Origin: JBLMYQ01 sp050258375
Lineage (GTDB): Bacteria; Bacillota; Clostridia; Acetivibrionales; UBA4821
Assembly (NCBI GenBank): GCA_050258375.1
Contig: JBLMYQ010000020.1
Location: 1 to 14,833 of the forward strand
Reading direction: 5' to 3'
Length of the DNA: 14,833 bases
The position numbers and the translations under genes were made by a program. This document shows, piece after piece, positions 1 through 4,849 of the stretch. Under the pieces are notes generated by a model. It searched no databases. It was given only the letters and a program-made list of their open reading frames with translations, and had not been told where the DNA came from. The number at the start of each line of letters is the position of its first letter. Positions within the stretch are counted from its first letter, which is position 1.

Positions 1-1
1 A

Positions 2-301
2 TTTACAGGAGAGTTATATCAAATTGGGAAATTGACTTTATTACAAATTAGTCTATTATTACTTGCTGGAGTGATAGCCGATGCTTTATCAAATATCACA
101 TTCTTTGTAGGAGTCACGAGGGTTTCAGCAATTAAGGCAAATATTATATTTTTGCTTGCACCAATAATTTCGTTGGTTGTAACAAGGACAACTCTAAATG
201 AGAATTTGACATCACAACAGTTTGTTGGTTGTATGTTGACATTATTAGCTAGTGTATTATTGACAGCAAATGAATTTAGAAAGAAATTGAAAACCGAATA
301 A
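2..301 (+). CDS. EamA/DMT-family permease, C-terminal fragment
   Basis: The reading frame is already open at the left edge, so the gene is cut by the window; about 99 residues remain. They contain three hydrophobic spans: LLQISLLLLAGVIADALSNI, then the ANIIFLLAPIISLVV stretch, then a last span ending in LTLLASVLLTANEF, followed by a short basic tail (RKKLKTE). A small residue-rich helix leading into a 'lap-and-I-S' helix and a final helix is typical of the second EamA repeat of drug/metabolite transporters (inner-membrane metabolite exporters). The substrate cannot be told. The stop is followed after 26 bp by the first copy of the 19-bp repeat, so the gene may belong to the same cassette-like array as its neighbours. 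Family assignment rests on pattern only. Confidence 0.6.
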   Translation, partial: FTGELYQIGKLTLLQISLLLLAGVIADALSNITFFVGVTRVSAIKANIIFLLAPIISLVVTRTTLNENLTSQQFVGCMLTLLASVLLTANEFRKKLKTE

Positions 302-326
302 TAAGCTGAGGGAAAAAACACTATGC

Positions 327-504
327 ATAACAATGCACTCTCGTATAGGTTAGCTGGCACTATTTGAGGAGCAATGCTAATACCGAACGGGCATGAACGG
401 GAAGCCAGCGCCGCATCCCAATCGCTGGGCGGACGAGCCACCGCCACAAAGGAGAAGAGCTATGCCAGTCCAGCTCTGTGATGCCGGCAGTGCAGCAGTT
501 ATAT
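327..504. repeat. attC-like element, copy 1 of the 19-bp repeat with a closing half
   Basis: The left end is ATAACAATGCACTCTCGTA (327-345). The right end, AGTGCAGCAGTTAT (489-502), is its imperfect reverse complement: ATAAC and TGCACT are shared, with a 3-nt versus 2-nt spacer. The interior is much more GC-rich than the flanking genes. It contains a CCAGCG/CGCTGG stem (405-410/423-428), a repeated GAACGGG (385 and 395), and partial TAGCTGGCA/TGCCAG complementarity. Paired outer boxes around a folded interior, placed just after a stop codon, are the architecture of integron attC sites. At 178 bp it is longer than most attC sites. The sequence is directly visible; the attC interpretation is inferred. 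Confidence 0.55.
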
Positions 505-534
505 AACAGAAATAATGAATAGGAGTTAAAGAGT

Positions 535-948
535 ATGAATAACGAAAGTATTGCTCCCTGTGGAGTCATTTGTGATATTTGCATAGGTTTTCAAAGAACC
601 AAAAATAAATGTGTAGGGTGTACTAATATTGGAAATAAACCATATCATTGCACTGCCTGCAGTATAAAAGCATGTCCTGAAAAAAATGGTAATGAAGAAT
701 TACTCTGTAATGATTGCGGTAAATTCCCATGCAGACGGATTAAAAATCTGGATAAACGATATATTACAAAATATGGGGAAAGTCCAATAATGAACCTAAA
801 AAAAGTAAAAGAATTTGGACTGAAAGAATTCATTAAAATTGAAGATGATAAATGGAAATGTGGTGAGTGTGACCATTTATTATGTGTTCATAAGAATGTA
901 TGTTTAATTTGTGGAGCAAAAAATCAATATTTTCCTGAAGTAAAATAA
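535..948 (+). CDS. DUF3795-type cysteine-rich protein
   Basis: The 137-aa protein starts at ATG 535, nine bases after AGGAG (521-525). It has 16 cysteines. They are arranged as C9-C13-C16, C26-x2-C29, C39-x2-C42, C47, C58-x2-C61, C66, and a C-terminal pair of knuckles, C109-x2-C112...C117 and C123-x2-C126. The opening APCGVICDICIGF and the closely spaced CxxC pairs match DUF3795, a small family presumed to bind Zn or an Fe-S cluster. No enzymatic role is established that I can name. There is no signal peptide or membrane segment, so it is likely cytoplasmic. It lies alone between two palindromic elements (327-504 and 959-1039), as a single-gene cassette would. Confidence 0.8.
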   Translation: MNNESIAPCGVICDICIGFQRTKNKCVGCTNIGNKPYHCTACSIKACPEKNGNEELLCNDCGKFPCRRIKNLDKRYITKYGESPIMNLKKVKEFGLKEFIKIEDDKWKCGECDHLLCVHKNVCLICGAKNQYFPEVK

Positions 949-958
949 TTATTATGTT

Positions 959-1039
959 CGCGAGCGCCCGTCTTCACTTCGTTTCACCTAAATTGACTCC
1001 CGTTGGTCGTCAACTTCAGGTACTCGCGGGACGTTAAAC
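959..1039. repeat. Palindromic intergenic site ending in GTTAAAC (attC-like)
   Basis: It begins 11 bp after the DUF3795 stop. CGCGAG (959-964) pairs with CTCGCG (1023-1028). The right end, GGGACGTTAAAC, carries GTTAAAC (1033-1039), an exact match to the integron core-site consensus GTTRRRY. The 81-bp span is in the usual attC size range and the sequence is GC-rich against its surroundings. The opposite core box (expected to resemble GTTTAAC near 950) is not clear, and this site does not contain the 19-bp repeat found at the other three junctions. It could instead be an unrelated hairpin. Confidence 0.4.
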
Positions 1040-1093
1040 GACATACCATGCTATTTTGCAACTTGAAGGAGAATAAAAAACAAGGAGTTAATC

Positions 1094-1810
1094 ATGAGAG
1101 AAATTATTGAACAGGGATCAATAAAGAGTAATACTGATTTAAAAGAATATAAATATCAAATTAGATTTGTTGATAAAGCTTATTTGCAAGATGTAATAGA
1201 ACTTGAGCAATTTGTTCTAGATAAATTATTAGACAAAGATTTATTCGCACCGGCGCCCAATGGTTCTTACGAAGAAATATTAAATGGCAGAGGAATTTTG
1301 ATGGGGGTATTCATTAATGATAGGTTAATTGGAATGAGTTCGGTTTACTATCCTGATGATGACGATGACAATATAGGGAAAGATGTAGGATTAAAAAACG
1401 AAGAAATATATAAGGTCGTATATTTATGTAATGCAGTAATACACCCGGATTTTAGAGGGCAAGGATTAATAAATAAGCTATTTAGTTACCTCCTTGATGA
1501 AGTGAAAAATGAAGGAAAATGGAGATATATAATTGCAACAGCTTCGCCGAGAAACTACGCGAGCATAAAGAATATACTATCTGCAGGTTTGAAAATTATA
1601 ATGGTAAAAGTGAAGTTCGCAAATTATATAAGGTTTATATTTTATAATGACCTTGAAAATCCTATCAGTATCAATCAGTCATCAAAAATAGAAGTGTTAA
1701 ATTGGGATGTGGAGAAACAAAAGGAATTACTAGAAAAAGGCTATGTTGGATTCTCTCAAAACAAAACAGAAGAAGGAATAAAAATAATATTTGGGAAGCT
1801 AAATGACTAA
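1094..1810 (+). CDS. GNAT-family N-acetyltransferase, 238 aa
   Basis: Predicted acetyl-CoA-dependent N-acetyltransferase. The start is ATG 1094, six bases after AAGGAG (1082-1087). The acetyl-CoA loop is visible as V115-I-H-P-D-F-R121-G-Q-G124-L, the R/Q-x-x-G-x-G/A-type motif A. It is followed by a helix (INKLFSYLLDEVKNEG) and by ATASPRNYASIKNILSAGLK, which looks like motif B, where a conserved Asn often sits. Before motif A there is an unusual run of five aspartates (YYPDDDDDNIG) in the beta2-beta3 region. About 55 residues follow the GNAT core, with no family I recognise. The acceptor substrate is unknown. The gene is flanked by a GTTAAAC site upstream and by copy 2 of the 19-bp repeat 41 bp downstream. 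Confidence 0.82.
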   Translation: MREIIEQGSIKSNTDLKEYKYQIRFVDKAYLQDVIELEQFVLDKLLDKDLFAPAPNGSYEEILNGRGILMGVFINDRLIGMSSVYYPDDDDDNIGKDVGLKNEEIYKVVYLCNAVIHPDFRGQGLINKLFSYLLDEVKNEGKWRYIIATASPRNYASIKNILSAGLKIIMVKVKFANYIRFIFYNDLENPISINQSSKIEVLNWDVEKQKELLEKGYVGFSQNKTEEGIKIIFGKLND

Positions 1811-1850
1811 ATTGATAAAATACCTGCTATTGGGTTGAATGGTACATCAT

Positions 1851-1877
1851 ATAACAATGCACTCTCGTAAGTGCGCG
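1851..1877. repeat. Copy 2 of the 19-bp intergenic repeat
   Basis: ATAACAATGCACTCTCGTA occupies 1851-1869 and is identical to copies 1 and 3. Similarity to copy 3 extends about eight bases further (AAG, one mismatch, GCGC). GCACT (1859-1863) and AGTGC (1870-1874) form a small stem with a CTCGTA loop. No matching right-hand box (GTTAT-type) is clear in the 80 bp downstream, so this copy is either half of an attC-like site or a decayed one. Confidence 0.7.
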
Positions 1878-1956
1878 GGGGAATATCAGCATAGTTCATT
1901 AAGTTCCAATAAACATTAATACATTAATCTATAAAATAAAAAAAGGATGAAAATTT

Positions 1957-2445
1957 ATGCATCGAAAAGAAAAAGTTTATGAGAAGTTAAACGAATTAAA
2001 TATTGAATACAAAACTATCGAACATCCTGCTGCTTTTACAGTTGAGGATATAACTAACTTAAACATGATGCAATATGGAGAGGTTTGTAAAAATTTATTT
2101 TTGAGAGATGCAAAAGGCGAGAGACATTTCCTTATAGTTCTTGATAAAGATAAAAATGTTGATTTAAAGACTATCCAGGGAAAACTGGCATGCACAAGGT
2201 TGGGTTTTGCATCAGAAGAGAGGTTATATAAATATTTAAACCTTAATAAGGGAGAAGTAACTCCGTTAGCTGTTATTAATGATTTGGACCATGTAGTAGA
2301 AGTAGTAATAGACAATGATTTGAAAGGGAAAAACAAACTTGGATTTCATCCTAATGAAAACACTGCAACGGTTATAATCTCTTATGATGGTTTAGTAAAA
2401 TATATTGAACAAAATGGCAATACGATTCACATGATTACACTTTAA
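1957..2445 (+). CDS. YbaK/ProX-type aminoacyl-tRNA deacylase (ProXp-ala/PrdX-like)
   Basis: Predicted free-standing editing domain that hydrolyses mischarged tRNA; the closest relatives by pattern are ProXp-ala/PrdX proteins, which clear Ala-tRNA(Pro). The 162-aa length fits a stand-alone enzyme. Visible family features are EHPAAFTVED (22-31), the lysine of VCKNLFLRD at K45 (the family's conserved functional lysine), KGEVTPLAVIND (98-109) and HPNENTATV (131-139). ATG 1957 is preceded by AAGGATG (1944-1950). There is no signal peptide, so it acts in the cytoplasm. It follows copy 2 of the 19-bp repeat by about 90 bp. The exact tRNA specificity (Ala-Pro versus Cys-Pro or Ser) cannot be read with certainty. 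Confidence 0.85.
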   Translation: MHRKEKVYEKLNELNIEYKTIEHPAAFTVEDITNLNMMQYGEVCKNLFLRDAKGERHFLIVLDKDKNVDLKTIQGKLACTRLGFASEERLYKYLNLNKGEVTPLAVINDLDHVVEVVIDNDLKGKNKLGFHPNENTATVIISYDGLVKYIEQNGNTIHMITL

Positions 2446-2454
2446 AAATAGAAG

Positions 2455-2480
2455 AAAAAAGCATCCTTAAAAGGATGCTT
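2455..2480 (-). terminator. Intrinsic terminator for the minus-strand 149-aa gene
   Basis: AAGCATCCTT (2459-2468) is perfectly complementary to AAGGATGCTT (2471-2480). Read on the minus strand, the hairpin is followed by a run of T (the plus-strand A-run at 2455-2460), as expected of a Rho-independent terminator. Read on the plus strand there is no T-run, so termination of the YbaK gene here would be weaker. Confidence 0.8.
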
Positions 2481-2493
2481 AATAAGAAAATTA

Positions 2494-2943
2494 TTATGCG
2501 GTTTTTAGTTCACCATTATATTCGAAGTGTTCAACCAGGATATTATTCTTTTCGCAAGCAGCCTTAAATTTATCGAAGATATCTTGCTGCATAAGCAAGA
2601 CCGAAGCGGGAAGCTGTTGAGTAAGTGTTTCGATACCATCACCTGAATCATCGACTCCTCCGCCGAAGACTAGTCCCTTGCCGCTTTCAAAAACGTTTGC
2701 GTTCCACCTTTTTACACCATCATCACCGATGGCGCCAGGTTCGCCGTGCGCGAGCTTGAATGGATTAACAAAGTTATCTGGTTTTTGAGCTAACTCAACA
2801 AATCCAAAATAGGGATAATCAAAGCATAAATCATTTTTGTTGGCACCCGAATCAAAAATATACCCCCAAGAAACCTTACCGGTATTAACTATTGATGTAG
2901 CGGTAATCACAAAAAACTTAGGTATTTCCGTGCTATTATTCAT
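2494..2943 (-). CDS. Unrecognised 149-aa protein on the opposite strand
   Basis: I do not recognise this family. The start at 2943 is supported by AAAGGGGG eight bases upstream (2952-2959), and a strong terminator lies 14 bp after the stop. The protein has no signal peptide or membrane helix. It is rich in Gly, Asp and Phe, with a central GKGLVFGGGVDDSGDGIE segment and a C-terminal amphipathic helix (DIFDKFKAACEKNNILVEHF). The pattern suggests a compact soluble beta/alpha protein. Part of the gene (about 2590-2760) is visibly more GC-rich than its neighbours. It is the only minus-strand gene in the cassette-like region and has a long, AT-rich upstream region with 10-bp tandem repeats, suggesting independent regulation and a separate arrival. 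Confidence 0.7.
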   Translation of the reverse strand: MNNSTEIPKFFVITATSIVNTGKVSWGYIFDSGANKNDLCFDYPYFGFVELAQKPDNFVNPFKLAHGEPGAIGDDGVKRWNANVFESGKGLVFGGGVDDSGDGIETLTQQLPASVLLMQQDIFDKFKAACEKNNILVEHFEYNGELKTA

Positions 2944-3100
2944 ATTTTCAACCCCCTTTCCTTTTTTTAATACATCCTTCGTTACTTTCTTCCTGAGAAA
3001 AAAATGTTTAATCTCGCTACTTAATTTGTACGATAAGAAAACCTCCTTATCCGTGAATTTATAAAAAAAATATAACTTTATATTATCATGATTAAGAAAA

Positions 3101-3130
3101 AATATCTAGAAATATCTAGAAATATTTAGA
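3101..3130. repeat. Three 10-bp tandem repeats upstream of the minus-strand gene
   Basis: AATATCTAGA, AATATCTAGA and AATATTTAGA are contiguous. The first two are identical and the third differs by one base. The 10-bp period is about one helical turn, so all copies would present to the same DNA face, as in an iterated operator or an A/T-tract curved segment. They lie about 160 bp upstream of the start of the 149-aa minus-strand gene. Confidence 0.6.
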
Positions 3131-3255
3131 AAAGTTTGAAGTATTTTATTATAAAAAAGATATAGTATCTAACTTAATAATCAAATAGTATAATATAACA
3201 ATATATAAAGTGGTTTCTAGCCATTGATATTGGCATTATTTGTGGTCTGCGTCAC

Positions 3256-3282
3256 ATAACAATGCACTCTCGTAAGGGCGCA
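3256..3282. repeat. Copy 3 of the 19-bp intergenic repeat
   Basis: ATAACAATGCACTCTCGTA at 3256-3274 is identical to copies 1 and 2 and is followed by AAGGGCGC, close to the AAGTGCGC of copy 2. Downstream, GGGC and GCCC segments (3276-3295) could form a hairpin, followed by two direct copies of GTTCGTAGTT 14 bp apart (3296, 3310). Unlike copies 1 and 2 it does not closely follow a plus-strand stop codon; the minus-strand gene lies in between. Confidence 0.7.
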
Positions 3283-3384
3283 GCTTTTAAAGCCCGTTCG
3301 TAGTTGGTAGTTCGTAGTTAATGACTATAGACAAGATTAAAACTACTAATAAAGATTAAGGAAATAAATTTTTCGGAGGCACGT

Positions 3385-3909
3385 ATGTTAAAAATAAAAA
3401 AGGTTGAAGCAGAGGATATATCAGAAGTTAAAAAGCTTCTAACTGAGACATGGATAGATACATATGGTTCAATTTTATCAAAAGAAGCAATTGAAAAGGT
3501 GACTTCGGTTTGGCATGAACCTACAAAGTTAGAAAGACAGGCAAATGACGAAAATATTATATTTAATGTTGCTGTTGATGATTATCAACAAATGGTAGGT
3601 TTAATTACAATAGCTAAGAATGATGGAGATATTGCTGATTTGCTAAGATTATATGTTCTCCCCGATAAACAAAGACAGGGGATAGGAAAACTTTTATTGG
3701 ATAATGCATTGACCCAGCTTGGATTATATAAAAAGCTTCGGCTTGAAGTTGAAGAGAAAAATGAAAAAGGTAAAGCTTTTTACACTAAAATTGGATTTAG
3801 AACAATAGACACAAATATTGAAAATGTCGAAGGAGAAGAACTTAACACAATTATTATGGAAAAAGCTCTCCAATTTAATAGTTGTGAAAAATTAAATTAC
3901 AAACTATGA
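3385..3909 (+). CDS. GNAT-family N-acetyltransferase, 174 aa
   Basis: Predicted acetyl-CoA-dependent acetyltransferase with a complete single GNAT domain. GGAGG (3375-3379) lies five bases before ATG 3385. Motif A is L89-Y-V-L-P-D-K-Q96-R-Q-G99-I-G101-K, the pyrophosphate-binding QxxGxG loop. Motif B follows as EEKNEKGKAFYTKIGF, including the Asn and Tyr that commonly flank the acetyl-transfer site. The C-terminus (LQFNSCEKLNYKL) extends a little beyond the fold. The N-terminal IKKVEAEDISEVKKLL is the usual first strand and helix. The acceptor is unknown. It is the first gene after copy 3 of the 19-bp repeat and is followed after only 14 bp by another acetyltransferase, so the two are probably co-transcribed. 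Confidence 0.88.
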   Translation: MLKIKKVEAEDISEVKKLLTETWIDTYGSILSKEAIEKVTSVWHEPTKLERQANDENIIFNVAVDDYQQMVGLITIAKNDGDIADLLRLYVLPDKQRQGIGKLLLDNALTQLGLYKKLRLEVEEKNEKGKAFYTKIGFRTIDTNIENVEGEELNTIIMEKALQFNSCEKLNYKL

Positions 3910-3923
3910 TTTAGGAGAAAAAA

Positions 3924-4487
3924 ATGAATAACATAAAATTGGAAACAGAAAGATTGATTTTAAGAGAATGGGATAAAGAAGATGTGGAGGATTTAATTGA
4001 AGGATTAAATAATATTGAAGTTTCAAAATGGCTTTCTTTTATCTCATATCCGTATACAAAAAATGATGCGGAAAAATGGATTGAATTTTGTATTGAGAAT
4101 GCTAAGAAAGGCGATAAAAGAGATTCTTATTATTTTGCAATTGAGCTTAAATCAGATAAAAAAGTTATTGGTGGATTGAGTTTAGATAAAATAAACAAAT
4201 TTCAAGGAACTGCCGGTGGTGGAATTTGGATAAATGCAAAATATCATGGTCATGGATATGGGACTGAAGCATTTGGTAAGAGGATAGAGTTTGCATTTAA
4301 CAATTTAAAATTAAGAAGACTTGAAAATGGTTTTTTTGAGGGCAATCCTTCTTCATTTAAAATGCAAGAAAAGTTTGGTTATAAAATTGAAGGAATGAGG
4401 AGAAAAGCATTTATATGTATGGCTGATGGGGAATTCAAGAATGAATATATTACAGGATTGTTGGAAGAGGAATGGAAGAAAGATTAG
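3924..4487 (+). CDS. RimJ/RimL-type GNAT acetyltransferase, 187 aa
   Basis: The N-terminus NIKLETERLILREWDKED is the hallmark of the RimJ/RimL (Acetyltransf_3) branch, which acetylates protein N-termini or small amines. The acetyl-CoA loop is WINAKYHGHGYGTEA (102-116). The usual arginine of the R-G-K-G-Y sequence is His108 here, and the lysine is His110; the glycines G109, G111 and G113 are kept, so binding is probably preserved. LRRLENGFFEGNPSSFKMQEKFGYKIEG is the usual motif B. ATG 3924 follows TTAGGAG closely. Spacing of 14 bp after the upstream GNAT gene indicates one transcript. The two acetyltransferases belong to different GNAT branches, so a recent tandem duplication is unlikely. Confidence 0.88.
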   Translation: MNNIKLETERLILREWDKEDVEDLIEGLNNIEVSKWLSFISYPYTKNDAEKWIEFCIENAKKGDKRDSYYFAIELKSDKKVIGGLSLDKINKFQGTAGGGIWINAKYHGHGYGTEAFGKRIEFAFNNLKLRRLENGFFEGNPSSFKMQEKFGYKIEGMRRKAFICMADGEFKNEYITGLLEEEWKKD

Positions 4488-4592
4488 AGCTATTATTCTT
4501 TAAAAGATTACTTATTTAGGCTATGTTCCAATAGCGAAAGGAAGTATATAAAGCTTTATCTAGTACAAATATAATATAAGGGGGAGTTTTAT

Positions 4593-4692
4593 ATGAAAAA
4601 ATATACTTGTCTTCATTATTATAATAGTGTTATTCTTTTTATACTCTTTTAAGATAGACAAGCTTAGATTTATTACCAAATATATTAATTGA
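4593..4692 (+). pseudogene. Frameshifted small membrane-peptide ORF
   Basis: ATG 4593 has a near-ideal ribosome binding site (GGGGGAG, 4580-4586). The ATG frame gives only 19 residues (MKKYTCLHYYNSVILFILF) and stops at 4652. The +1 frame, entered within the A6 run at 4596-4601, encodes KNILVFIIIIVLFFLYSF and then KIDKLRFITKYIN, ending at TGA 4690-4692. That is one transmembrane helix with a basic, soluble tail, a far more protein-like product. Five or eight A's instead of six would join the start to this frame and give a peptide of about 33 residues. So it looks like a single-base frameshift, either a decayed mini-gene, the truncated beginning of a larger lost gene, or a slippage-dependent peptide. 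Function unknown. Confidence 0.4.
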
Positions 4693-4717
4693 AAAAATAA
4701 TTATAAAATGATATGCT
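4689..4717 (+). promoter_or_regulatory. Promoter of the sigma-factor gene
   Basis: TTGAAA (4689-4694), a 17-bp spacer and TATGCT (4712-4717), with an extended -10 TG (4709-4710) one base before it. Transcription starting near 4724 would give a leader of about 125 nt before the TTG start at 4850. This assignment comes from consensus matching only. Confidence 0.45.
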
Positions 4718-4745
4718 ATTAGGTAAAAGCGTAAACATAAATTAG

Positions 4746-4801
4746 ATGCTTAAGCATTATAGGGATTAAGCGAAGAGAAAGAAGGCTCCTAATATGGGGC
4801 C
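4746..4801 (+). promoter_or_regulatory. Structured 5' leader of the sigma-factor gene
   Basis: ATGCTTAAGCAT (4746-4757) is a perfect 12-bp palindrome. GGCTCC (4784-4789) pairs with GGGGCC (4796-4801) around a TAATAT loop, with one G-U pair. The hairpins sit within the predicted untranslated leader, upstream of AGGAG (4836-4840). There is no T-run, so termination is not implied. I could not match it to a known riboswitch class. The palindrome could equally be a protein-binding site. Confidence 0.35.
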
Positions 4802-4849
4802 CGAAAATGAGGAAAGTACAGGACGTAAAAAGAATAGGAGATGATTTTT

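Larger units (their letters stand above)
2944..3384. other. 441-bp gene-free region
   Basis: No credible ORF is seen. From left to right it holds the ribosome binding site of the minus-strand gene (2952-2959), a very AT-rich tract (3060-3220) with three 10-bp tandem repeats, a palindrome AGATA-TAG-TATCT (3158-3170), copy 3 of the 19-bp repeat (3256-3274), a GGGC/GCCC hairpin-like segment right after it, and a duplicated GTTCGTAGTT (3296-3305 and 3310-3319). The promoter of the minus gene is presumably in the AT-rich tract, but I could not pick a convincing -35/-10 pair. Confidence 0.6.
4488..4840. other. 353-bp region between the acetyltransferases and the sigma factor
   Basis: No intact gene is seen. 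It contains a broken mini-ORF with a strong ribosome binding site (4580-4692), a promoter for the sigma gene (4689-4717), and a leader with two potential hairpins (4746-4757 and 4784-4801). No clear terminator follows the acetyltransferase stop at 4487. Confidence 0.6.

Noticed and set aside
19..447. 142-residue open frame on the minus strand at the left edge
   Set aside because: It lies antisense to the EamA-type gene and runs through the palindromic element; it has no ribosome site and no recognisable family.
2837..3064. 75-residue plus-strand open frame
   Set aside because: It overlaps the start of the better-supported minus-strand gene and has no ribosome site.
3131..3250. A specific promoter for the minus-strand 149-aa gene
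   Set aside because: The region is so AT-rich that many TATAAT-like sequences occur; no -35/-10 pair at proper spacing stood out.
327..3274. CRISPR array
   Set aside because: Three 19-bp repeats 1.4-1.5 kb apart with genes between them do not form a CRISPR array, and no cas gene is present.
4745..4840. Possible known riboswitch or RNase P-like RNA (GAGGAAAGT at 4809-4817)
   Set aside because: Only a nine-base resemblance; the rest of the required helices and conserved nucleotides are missing. Reported only as an unassigned leader.
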